Part shown: one piece after another, positions 17,070 to 24,336 of the stretch
Layout: each line of letters begins with the position of its first letter
How positions within the stretch are numbered: the first letter of the stretch is position 1
Assembly: GCA_946535435.1 (NCBI GenBank)
Contig: CAMNDM010000003.1
Span: forward strand, 76,988-140,987
DNA from: Physcocola sp002396385
GTDB taxonomy: Bacteria > Bacteroidota > Bacteroidia > Bacteroidales > Paludibacteraceae
Length of the DNA: 64,000 bases
Direction of reading: 5' to 3'
Translations under genes and position numbers: made by a program
Notes under the pieces: generated by a model
The model's database searches: none
What the model was told of the DNA's origin: nothing
Seen by the model: only the letters and a program-made list of their open reading frames with translations

Positions 17070-17297
17070 GCTGTTCGCTTTGGAATTATACGTCGGAATC
17101 GTTGTTTCGCAGCGATGGTTTCGCTGTATGTTTTCCGTCCGTTTCCACAAAAATACAAAATTCCCGTCAGTTTCGCTTGTCGCAGTATTAGGCTACTGTC
17201 GCTTTTTTCTCTGCAGTGCCTTGTATCAGTTGGAACCAAGACTCTGTTTGCATTGGAAGTTATCTGTCCGTTTGTCAAAGTCTCGGCTGTTTAGACC

Positions 17298-19823
17298 TTA
17301 TTTAATAGCACCTTTGAAAGTGAGCCTTTTTTGCTTCTCGCCTTCAACTACGACAACTATAATGTGTTCTGTCTTATCGAAAACCAACGTTTTCTCTGTC
17401 TCGTAGAACGTGTCTCTATATATCGTCTGACCGGCCGCGTTAATAATGCTAAGCGTTTTTTGCCCGTCAGCCAGTGACTTTATGTCTAACCAGTTCCCAT
17501 TCAGGCTTACTTGTGCGGCTTGTGTGAGCACCGGAGCGGAAGCATTGGTCGTGTCGATTGTCTTGATGTGGTAGCTGAGAATGGCCATCTTGTTCTTTAT
17601 TGCGAAGGCTTGGGTGATGTCGAATTGCTCGTTTGCTCCCACTCTGTCTGGATAGTGGCCGATTTTTGCCAGCTTCTCTGCCAAATCATATTCGGCATAC
17701 ACAGAACCGAAGTAGTATTCACAAACGCTGCCGTCCTTATCAAACCATTGCCCGGGGTCGTTTGCCGTTTTCTCACTTATTTTATTTCCAATCGGGTCAA
17801 TGGCAAATTCTTCCAGTAGCGGATACTCTGTATAGTAAAGTTTGTCGGGACTAACTTTTATGCCAAGCGAGTCGAAAACATTTGTAATGTCCAGCAAGAA
17901 GGGTGCGTAATTGTCCGACAATGGTAGCTCGATTTGATAGTCGAATTTCAGGGTGTCGACGCGCGGAGTAACCGTTATCGTACCTTCGCTTGTTGCGTTG
18001 GTGCTGGCGCCTATGGTGTATACTTTAAAGTTGAAAATGCCAGTTTCGGTAGGTGCCCCGCTTATTCTGATGGTTTTGTTTATGGTGTCTTTAATTACGT
18101 TAATTCCGTTGGGCAGACCTGTTATGTCGGCATCCCTGGCTTCCGTCCATTCGTAACCAAATTCTTCGATGGCTTTCCCCTCCTCAACTTGTTGGCTTTC
18201 CTTGCCGTTTCCGGTTTTTGTTAGAGTGGCGTTTGTTATATGGGTGTTTATTTCAACGCCTTTCTTCGTAGTGAAATAGATGTTTTCGTCTATTTCTGCA
18301 ATTTTGTACAAAACGATACCCAAGTCGTCACCATTCCACGATTGGAAACGGTCGAAGAAAGTTACGTTTTGCGAACCCGGGTAGGGATCGTCTATCAGAT
18401 GTTTTTTCTCAAATCCGTCGTAGTAGCTGGTCACGGCAAGGTTACCGGCTTCCACAATGTCGACCCGCTGGTGGTCTTCCTCATCGTTCATGATGTCTTG
18501 AGTCCATTCCCATTCGTTGTAGTCAATGTGCCAGATGAGCATTCCATGACTCGGCAGACTGGCGTCCCACCCCGTAAGTTGGCGGTTCTCTAACAAAAAG
18601 TACTCGTCATTGCTAACGGTCAGTTTGTAAGCCTGGCCCGTTTCGTTGAGCGGAGGGAGCATTGTAGTCCCATCGCTTTCTGTCAGCGTCACGGGTTTAA
18701 TCCAACCCATAAATTCTTTCTCGAAAGCGCTGTAGCCTGGCGGACAACCGCCCCCGTTGTTGTACATACCGGTCGACATCACGTCCCAGGCGTGTGCACC
18801 AGGGTATTGAGTGGTAAAGGTCTCGGGCTTGTTCTTAACTGAGTAATGGTCTTTTAATCCCATACAATGACTGAACTCGTGTATAAAACTGCAGATGGGA
18901 AGCAGTTCGGTCGAGGTCTTCATTTGAGAGAGGATGAGGAAGTTGTTTGCCTTTTTCCCTCCGATAGGCTGCCTGCCCTGGCTGTACCATTTTAGTTCGT
19001 AGTGGAAACCTCCTAGGCCGTTGGCCTGGTTCTCCGTTCCCGCATAAAGAACCGCTAGGGCGTCAATTTCTCCGTCGTTGTCGGCGTCATATAGGTTGCC
19101 GTCGAAGTCAGGATAGTTGATATTTAACTGTTCAATGGCCTCTTTTAGCAATTGCCCTACTTTCTCTGTATAAGAACTGAGTTGGTTGTTGATTCTGACT
19201 GTGTAGATATCGAAAGTGGGAGCGAAAATGCCGTCCGATACCGATATGAAGTAGTCTCTGACCGAACCGTAGTGTTTGTTCTGGTTGTACCCTTTTTGGT
19301 TCAATTGGTCGCTAAGTTTATTGGTGTCGCAGTTCTCAGTTCCTGTGCCTGCTACCAACAACACCGGAAAGCGGAGGTTGGTCCCCTTGCAGTGCTGGCC
19401 TTTGGGCAGGTTCTTTAAGACAGAGGTGCCTGCAGCGCCTTTTGCCCAAGCCTTTGGCTCGTAGGGCTCGTTGTCGGGACGTATGTGTTTTAGCGGATGA
19501 AGTTTGCTGTACGATTGCATCACTTTCCCGTTGTCTGTATTTTGCAGGAATTCGGACTCGTCGGCCGTTTGTTGTTCTCGTACCTTTACTCCGCTAAGCC
19601 GACCATCTTCTCCCAAATAATAATAGCAGCCGGTGCTGTCTTTGTCAATCAGCCGTCCGTCGGTTGTTTGGTAGTAACTGAAATGTTCGTCACCCAAATG
19701 CTGTATGTTAACCTTGTCGCCCTTGTTGTCGATGGCGAATGGGGCAGGGTTGAATGGTGCAGCTGCTGCCACCACTGGTAGCAGTAGTCCTGTTAGTAGC
19801 GCTATTTTCTTTGTTATGTGCAT
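17298..19823 (-). CDS. secreted M6-family metalloprotease with Ig-like and sorting domains
   Basis: 841 residues with signal peptide (MHITKKIALLTGLLLPVVAAAA). The propeptide-like segment (~25-110) precedes an M6 peptidase domain whose zinc motif HEFSHCMGLKD starts near residue 315. A calcium-loop-like DADNDGEID (~247) and the downstream GAHAWDVMSTGMYNNGGGCPPG are typical of immune-inhibitor-A-type proteases. From ~560 a putative Ig-like domain (GLPNGINVIKDTINKTIRISGAPTETGIFNFKV) follows. The last ~80 residues (LSIINAAGQTIYRDTFYE...) look like a type IX or related sorting domain. The enzyme probably acts outside the cell on host or food protein. Single gene. Confidence 0.88.
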   Translation of the reverse strand: MHITKKIALLTGLLLPVVAAAAPFNPAPFAIDNKGDKVNIQHLGDEHFSYYQTTDGRLIDKDSTGCYYYLGEDGRLSGVKVREQQTADESEFLQNTDNGKVMQSYSKLHPLKHIRPDNEPYEPKAWAKGAAGTSVLKNLPKGQHCKGTNLRFPVLLVAGTGTENCDTNKLSDQLNQKGYNQNKHYGSVRDYFISVSDGIFAPTFDIYTVRINNQLSSYTEKVGQLLKEAIEQLNINYPDFDGNLYDADNDGEIDALAVLYAGTENQANGLGGFHYELKWYSQGRQPIGGKKANNFLILSQMKTSTELLPICSFIHEFSHCMGLKDHYSVKNKPETFTTQYPGAHAWDVMSTGMYNNGGGCPPGYSAFEKEFMGWIKPVTLTESDGTTMLPPLNETGQAYKLTVSNDEYFLLENRQLTGWDASLPSHGMLIWHIDYNEWEWTQDIMNDEEDHQRVDIVEAGNLAVTSYYDGFEKKHLIDDPYPGSQNVTFFDRFQSWNGDDLGIVLYKIAEIDENIYFTTKKGVEINTHITNATLTKTGNGKESQQVEEGKAIEEFGYEWTEARDADITGLPNGINVIKDTINKTIRISGAPTETGIFNFKVYTIGASTNATSEGTITVTPRVDTLKFDYQIELPLSDNYAPFLLDITNVFDSLGIKVSPDKLYYTEYPLLEEFAIDPIGNKISEKTANDPGQWFDKDGSVCEYYFGSVYAEYDLAEKLAKIGHYPDRVGANEQFDITQAFAIKNKMAILSYHIKTIDTTNASAPVLTQAAQVSLNGNWLDIKSLADGQKTLSIINAAGQTIYRDTFYETEKTLVFDKTEHIIVVVVEGEKQKRLTFKGAIK

Positions 19824-20090
19824 AATGTGTAGCTTGGCTCGTCTTAATAATTCAATTAGTTTAAGTGCTAATATAGCGCCTATTTGTCAAAAAACAAAAA
19901 GGGAGGGACAATACTGTGCCCTATGTCTTCGGCCCTTTAGCAGAAAAACAGGCATCCTTGTTTGGTTCTTAATAAAAATAGCGCTTAGTAGAAAAAGAAC
20001 GAATTATGGAGCCTTTTATGAGACCTCTGCCACTTGTTGGCAGAGGCCTTCCCTTATTTTGTACAGTGTAAAACAAAATAATTAAAGACA
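19824..20090. promoter_or_regulatory. intergenic region with two inverted repeats upstream of the 20091 gene pair
   Basis: CCTCTGCCA (20024-20032) and TGGCAGAGG (20038-20046) form a perfect hairpin followed by a pyrimidine-rich stretch, so it could be a weak terminator or attenuator. TTATTTTGT (20054-20062) and ACAAAATAA (20073-20081) form a second perfect dyad that ends 9 bp before the start codon, a typical operator position for autoregulated small gene pairs. Confidence 0.4.
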
Positions 20091-20273
20091 ATGGAAGAAG
20101 ATATAGAATTCTTTTTGGTTCCAGAAGACGGACTTCCTTTGGAGTTCACTTTATATGATCTGCTGGATGTGAACATCTTTTCTTTACTTGAAAAAGAAGA
20201 TGTTGTTAACGAACTGAACAGAATCATTCGTGTAATAGAGAAATATCGGGATGATTTTGAACAATGTGGTTGA
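20091..20273 (+). CDS. small acidic protein preceding a SprT-like zincin
   Basis: 60 residues, strongly acidic at the N-terminus (MEEDIEFFLVPEDGLP) and helical after residue 20 (ELNRIIRVIEKYRDDFEQ). I do not recognise a family. It starts just behind a perfect dyad and is followed 17 bp later by the zincin gene, so the two are probably one transcript. A role as regulator or partner of the zincin is an inference from this arrangement only. It has the low G+C content of the whole 20-23.7 kb patch. Confidence 0.6.
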   Translation: MEEDIEFFLVPEDGLPLEFTLYDLLDVNIFSLLEKEDVVNELNRIIRVIEKYRDDFEQCG

Positions 20274-20290
20274 ATTAAACATTTGTAGAT

Positions 20291-20656
20291 ATGGCAATGA
20301 ATAATGTTGTGCAGGCTGAGCGTCTTAAAGAGTTCCTGCAAAAAATCTATCCCTGTAAGAAAAGTTTTGAATTGCTCGTGATAGATAAGAAGCCGAAGAC
20401 AAGGATGGGTGTTTATATCGTAGATAAGAGGAGAATAAGAATTTACTCCCGATGGACTTGTGCCGCACCTCTGGAGGAAATAGCGATTCATGAGTATGCA
20501 CACCATGTTCATGAAACAGAGAAGCGCAAATCCGCTAATAGGCGTTTGGAAAGAGTTCATGGCCCGGAATTCTGGAGAATATACTCCGCTCTTTGTTATA
20601 AAGCATCCTTGAAGGGAATGTACAGGGATGAACTTATTGCTGACATTATTGAGTAA
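20291..20656 (+). CDS. SprT-like zinc metalloprotein
   Basis: 121 residues. IAIHEYAHHVHETE supplies the HExxH zinc site near residue 64. The downstream HGPEFWRIYSALCYKA matches the third-ligand histidine pattern of SprT/Wss1-like zincins (HGxxFW). The compact size fits a stand-alone SprT-type domain without the C-terminal zinc ribbon. The protein is probably cytoplasmic. Such domains act in DNA-protein crosslink repair, or as proteases in toxin-antitoxin or mobile-element modules; I cannot choose between these. It is transcribed with the small acidic protein upstream and is more A+T-rich than the core genes. Confidence 0.75.
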   Translation: MAMNNVVQAERLKEFLQKIYPCKKSFELLVIDKKPKTRMGVYIVDKRRIRIYSRWTCAAPLEEIAIHEYAHHVHETEKRKSANRRLERVHGPEFWRIYSALCYKASLKGMYRDELIADIIE

Positions 20657-20705
20657 GAAGCAAAAACTTGCTGTTACTTGGCATGGTTCTGTTTACGTTA
20701 AAAAA

Positions 20706-20743
20706 ATCACACCGTTGTTGGGCTTGCCCAACAACGGTGTGAT
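20706..20743 (-). terminator. strong terminator of the lipoprotein gene
   Basis: ATCACACCGTTGTTGGGC and GCCCAACAACGGTGTGAT form an 18-bp perfect stem. Read on the minus strand it is followed by a run of T residues, so it serves the gene at 20811-21632. It may also stop the convergent zincin transcript. Confidence 0.85.
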
Positions 20744-20810
20744 AGAAGTTGTTAACTTTGTCCTATTATCAAATTAACTGTAAAACGGGTTTTTAGGACT
20801 GGTTAAAGTG

Positions 20811-21632
20811 TTATTTCTTAGTGAAGATGTAAATGTAATCAGATTTCTTGCCGCATCCTGCGTTCAAGTCTCCAACATTAGTTTCTTTATAATATCCACC
20901 AGCAACATAGTCATTTTTAGGCGAATTATATGCAACTACCATTATACCTTTGATTGGGTTGCCTCCATAATCCTTCTTTCTGCGAATACCTAGATAAATA
21001 GGACCGCCTTTCTTTGTCTTATGGTTACAATCTAGCCATTCAGTTCCGTATGTACTATTCAATCTTACATAATCAGAACAAACACTATTGATGTAACTCT
21101 TATTAGAAGATGCTACTAAACCTGTGATTGCATATTCTATTGATGTCCAAGTGTCAGAACCCCAACCATCTTGCTCCCAATTAGTGTAGAGATAAACATA
21201 GTCGCCGCCTGCGTTTCTATTTAGGTCAACGTCGATGATTCTAATTGATAAACGACTGTCTGATAATTTAGCGTGTTGTACGCTTGAAGAGTATTTACCA
21301 TATATACCATGTAGATAGTATTTATTAGGTTTAATATTTACTAGCTCATCGTAAGGATTAACTTTGTCTCTACTTTCAGATCTCTTTAATCCGTTAGTCG
21401 TTTGGATAGAATCAGAATTGTTTGGGTCGATAATAGTGTAATTAATGACAGTTGGATCTGTTTTAATCTGTTTTGCGAGATTGTTGAATGCTTCCTCACT
21501 TAAGGTTGTTTCTAAGATTGTTGAAGGATCCAATACTTCTTCATTCGTGTCTTTTTCATCAGAACATGACGTGAATACCATTAAAGTACTTGTAGAAATA
21601 AACAAAAAGGTTTTTAGAAATTTTGAATACAT
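20811..21632 (-). CDS. lipoprotein with MABP-like beta-prism repeats
   Basis: 273 residues with a lipoprotein signal (LFISTSTLMVFTSC, Cys ~23). The C-terminal ~175 residues contain signatures like those of MABP beta-prism modules: IIDVDLNRNAGGDYVYLYTNW and VGDLNAGCGKKSDYIYIFTKK, each with the D-L-N-x-x-x-G-x-x-YIYL pattern, and a more degenerate one between them. MABP modules bind acidic phospholipids in eukaryotic MACPF/MVB12 proteins; in bacteria they occur in secreted proteins of unclear role. The lipoprotein signal places it at an outer or surface membrane. It is monocistronic with a long 5' leader (TAACTTTG box at 21776-21783 on the minus strand) and low G+C content. Confidence 0.7.
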   Translation of the reverse strand: MYSKFLKTFLFISTSTLMVFTSCSDEKDTNEEVLDPSTILETTLSEEAFNNLAKQIKTDPTVINYTIIDPNNSDSIQTTNGLKRSESRDKVNPYDELVNIKPNKYYLHGIYGKYSSSVQHAKLSDSRLSIRIIDVDLNRNAGGDYVYLYTNWEQDGWGSDTWTSIEYAITGLVASSNKSYINSVCSDYVRLNSTYGTEWLDCNHKTKKGGPIYLGIRRKKDYGGNPIKGIMVVAYNSPKNDYVAGGYYKETNVGDLNAGCGKKSDYIYIFTKK

Positions 21633-21775
21633 AATGATAAAATTAAAAATGTTTGTATAACTTTAGTTAGATAAATTTTTAATAACAGGTAATCTAATGC
21701 TGAGTTTTTCGTTTTTTTTGTGAATAGGCACAAAACAAATAAAAACATTTACATAATTACAGAAGCAAAGTTAGT

Positions 21776-21783
21776 AATTTTTT
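21776..21783 (-). promoter_or_regulatory. -7 promoter element of the MABP-like lipoprotein gene
   Basis: CAAAGTTA on the plus strand reads TAACTTTG on the minus strand, about 145 bp upstream of the start codon. Confidence 0.45.
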
Positions 21784-21996
21784 TCTGTTTGTAGACAGAT
21801 TTTGCAATTTTTTTCCACAATCGCTCTTTTTTGTCTGCTGTTTATTTTTCCAAATCTTTTATAATTTATTTATCTTATTGTTTTTGTTGAAGATATGGAC
21901 AAATAAATCTAATAATCAAGTTAGGTTGTGTGATGCCGTTCTGCTTCTAATAATGCGTTTTTGACCTATCTACAGTCTCTTGCCACCGCCAAACTC

Positions 21997-22221
21997 GTAG
22001 CGTCTTCCAGACGCACTTTGTCTCTGCGTATCCCCGCACATGGAGAATTGTTTGCGTCATTTCTCCATACATGGTTATGGAAATACCGTCTTTCAGACGG
22101 TGAGTTTGTCTTCGTCTGGAAGACGATACCTTAATAACCGGGTGTGTCGAAGTCCGGAGGACGGAGACGCACCCGGATACACAAACATCCATAGGCGTCT
22201 GGAAGACGCTACACAGGGGAC
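21997..22221. repeat. 204-bp repeat, copy A, with 18-bp inverted ends (MITE-like or structured RNA)
   Basis: Bases 22018-22221 match 23683-23886 with three mismatches and no gaps. Copy A also has a left extension: GTAGCGTCTTCCAGACGC (21997-22014) is the exact reverse complement of 22195-22212, so a ~216-bp unit has inverted ends. Inside are CCGTCTTTCAGACGG (22086-22100), TCGTCTGGAAGACGA (22112-22126) and a long hairpin CGGGTGTGTC...GACGCACCCG (22139-22175). Short open frames cross it, but the dense dyads explain the sequence better. No transposase is nearby. Confidence 0.85.
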
Positions 22222-22317
22222 ATGCAGAATTTCCGTCTGAAATATGGTGTCATAACAACACCTTGTAGCTCATTGAAAAATCATAGCTCATACAAAATAT
22301 TTACCCTTTTTGAATTT
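22222..22317. other. A+T-rich spacer between repeat copy A and array 3
   Basis: About 95 bp with no recognised feature. Confidence 0.4.
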
Positions 22318-22440
22318 TATTTTTATATGTCTAAGAACCGAAAGAAATGATATTTTTTTAATTTTGTACGTATAAAGGCCGAAAGAAATATGATTTTCTT
22401 GATTTTATACGTCTGAAGGCCGAAAGAATTTTGTATTTTT
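22318..22440 (+). repeat. array 3: 41-bp tandem repeat directly upstream of ATPase B
   Basis: The word CCGAAAGAA recurs at 22338, 22379 and 22420, an exact 41-bp period. Units share a layout of TA(C/T)GT..., then GGCCGAAAGAA, then an A/T-rich tail with an imperfect AAGAAA/TTTCTT dyad. The last unit runs into the ATG at 22441. The second unit contains TAATTTTG (22359-22366), a possible -7 promoter box, so the array and promoter overlap. Confidence 0.85.
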
Positions 22441-23667
22441 ATGGCCAAAATAAAAACTATGGTACGTAGAGATAGTTACATAAAGCAGATTTTGCCCTTT
22501 ATAGATAAGGACTTGGTTAAAGTCTTTATGGGGGTTCGTCGTTGTGGAAAAAGTACGTTGCTGACACAAATTAAGGATATTTTGTTAGAGCGAGGAGTGT
22601 CTGAAAATCGGATATTGAATGTGAATTATGAATCAAAACGATTTGACCACATAAAAGACGCAGATAGCTTGTACGATTATGTATGTCAGTGGCAGACGAA
22701 ATGTGATGGGAAAGTGTATCTTTTGTTTGACGAAATACAGGAAGTAAAGAATTGGGAGGAGGCAATCAATTCGTTCAGAGTAGATTTCAGTTGCGACATA
22801 TACGTGACGGGCTCGAATTCACGATTGCTATCTGGAGAGTTGGTCACTAATCTTCGAGGAAGATATGTCTCATTCAATATCTTTCCGTTTTCATTTGTAG
22901 AAGCAAGGCAATACTACAAAAACGAAGGTGTCTCAATGTCTGATGAAAAATTGTTTTCTGAATTCTTAAAATATGGAGGATTCCCTCAAAGATTTGTTTT
23001 CCAAGAGGAAGAAGCTGTAAAAGTGTATCTTTCAGATTTGTATGAGACCGTTGTTTTTAAGGATGTGATTGAGAGAAATGGAATAAAGAATATCGTGTTG
23101 TTGAGGAAATTGCTCGAGTTTTTCGTAGATAATATAGGAAATACGTTTTCTGCCAATTCCATAGTGAAGAAACTGAAAAGTGAAGGCGTAAAAACGAGCG
23201 TCGAAACAATTTTGTTTTATATTGAGTCTATTACTAAGTCATTCGCTCTATATTCAGTCCCTCGTTATAATATTACTGGTAAGAAAATTCTTGAAACGTC
23301 AGAGAAGTATTATTGTGTAGATTTGGGATTTCGTACAATACTAAGCAGAACCGACAAGCCGGATATCGGTCATGTCTGTGAAAATTTGGTTTATATGGAG
23401 TTGGTTGCTAGAGGTTGGAATGTTTACGTGGGCAAAAAAAATGATGTTGAAATAGATTTTGTCTGTACAAAAATGGACAAAACTATATATATACAAGTTG
23501 CGTATCTGATTACGGAGTCTGATGCTGACAGGGAATTTGGTAATCTTGAATCTATACGAAACAATTATCCGAAATATGTGATAAGTGCAGATTCTGTTGA
23601 CATGAGTAGAAACGGAATAGTTCATCTCAATATCATAGATTTTTTGAATCAGGTTGGGGAGTGGTAG
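22441..23667 (+). CDS. DUF4143 / AAA ATPase (COG1373), ATPase B
   Basis: 408 residues. Walker A is GVRRCGKST (~31-39) and Walker B is YLLFDEIQEV (~93-102), followed by VTGSNSRLLSGELVTNLRGRYV, the sensor and arginine region of the family, and LKYGGFPQRF. The C-terminal DUF4143 part has the nuclease-like EIDFV ... IYIQVAY motif; the lysine expected in the last position is replaced by Ala, as in some members, so cleavage activity is doubtful. The start at 22441 abuts the repeat array; MVRRDSYIKQIL at codon 7 is an alternative that fits the family N-terminus. It is flanked by the two 204-bp repeats and is A+T-rich. Only distantly similar to ATPases A and C. Confidence 0.9.
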   Translation: MAKIKTMVRRDSYIKQILPFIDKDLVKVFMGVRRCGKSTLLTQIKDILLERGVSENRILNVNYESKRFDHIKDADSLYDYVCQWQTKCDGKVYLLFDEIQEVKNWEEAINSFRVDFSCDIYVTGSNSRLLSGELVTNLRGRYVSFNIFPFSFVEARQYYKNEGVSMSDEKLFSEFLKYGGFPQRFVFQEEEAVKVYLSDLYETVVFKDVIERNGIKNIVLLRKLLEFFVDNIGNTFSANSIVKKLKSEGVKTSVETILFYIESITKSFALYSVPRYNITGKKILETSEKYYCVDLGFRTILSRTDKPDIGHVCENLVYMELVARGWNVYVGKKNDVEIDFVCTKMDKTIYIQVAYLITESDADREFGNLESIRNNYPKYVISADSVDMSRNGIVHLNIIDFLNQVGEW

Positions 23668-23682
23668 ATTGGTTTAGTTATA

Positions 23683-23886
23683 TTGTCTCTGCGTATTCCC
23701 GCACATGGAGAATTGTTTGCGCCATTTCTCCATACATGGTTATGGAAATACCGTCTTCCAGACGGTGAGTTTGTCTTCGTCTGGAAGACGATACCTTAAT
23801 AACCGGGTGTGTCGAAGTCCGGAGGACGGAGACGCACCCGGATACACAAACATCCATAGGCGTCTGGAAGACGCTACACAGGGGAC
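23683..23886. repeat. 204-bp repeat, copy B
   Basis: Differs from copy A at three positions and begins 16 bp after the ATPase B stop codon. It keeps the right inverted end (GCGTCTGGAAGACGC, from 23860) but lacks the left end seen in copy A, so it is truncated or was joined by recombination. Same orientation as copy A. Confidence 0.85.
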
Positions 23887-23961
23887 CGGCTGAACTTTCT
23901 TCGCCAAGGAGATGTTTTGGGTGAAGTGTCTGTTGTATTTCCTCTGCCTGGTTGCTAAAGA

Positions 23962-23996
23962 AAAAAAAGGATGTGCCGAATGGCACATCCTTTTTT
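23962..23996 (-). terminator. bidirectional terminator at the end of the RND operon
   Basis: GGATGTGCC and GGCACATCC pair around a 4-nt loop, with eight A residues to the left and six T residues to the right. It can end transcription from both sides. Confidence 0.85.
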
Positions 23997-24030
23997 AGCA
24001 GTAGAGGCGGTTAATGTTCCGCCAGTCGTT

Positions 24031-24324
24031 TTAAATACCTTTCTCTATGTTCCAGACGAATGCTCGCAACCCCAGTTGTGGGCGGTAAAGATCTATTTTT
24101 TTCAACTCGCCGAGAACTTCGTCGACCATCACGTCTTCTACTATAGTAATAATGGCAGAGTTCATTGATGGCCATGCGTGGCTCCCGAAATGGGGCTCGC
24201 CTCCATTGCTGCCCTGGCCCATCACGTGCTCAAGGTAGGTGAACCCGTTGCATTCAAGTCTGTCGAGTGTTGCCACTATGTCTTCGTAGTGTGCTTGGTC
24301 GAAAGTTATCAGTATCGATTTCAT
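24031..24324 (-). CDS. PG0541-family RND transporter-associated protein
   Basis: 97 residues. The segments ITFDQAHYEDIVATLDRLECNGFTY, GGEPHFGSHAWPSMNSAIITIVED and the ending LGLRAFVWNIEK match a small PII/ferredoxin-fold-like family found beside RND efflux operons in Porphyromonas and relatives. The function is not known; a regulatory or sensing role for the pump is a reasonable guess. Starts 12 bp after the RND permease gene stop, so it is the last gene of the operon, and a strong terminator follows. Confidence 0.85.
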   Translation of the reverse strand: MKSILITFDQAHYEDIVATLDRLECNGFTYLEHVMGQGSNGGEPHFGSHAWPSMNSAIITIVEDVMVDEVLGELKKIDLYRPQLGLRAFVWNIEKGI

Positions 24325-24336
24325 GACGCTTCTTTT

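Noticed and set aside
22040..22240. Small protein encoded in the 204-bp element (both copies)
   Set aside because: The frame is open in both copies, but they are nearly identical in any case; the sequence is dominated by palindromes, and no start context or partner supports translation.
23683..23886. Insertion sequence at the repeat copies
   Set aside because: No transposase gene or target duplication is visible; the element is too short for an autonomous IS.
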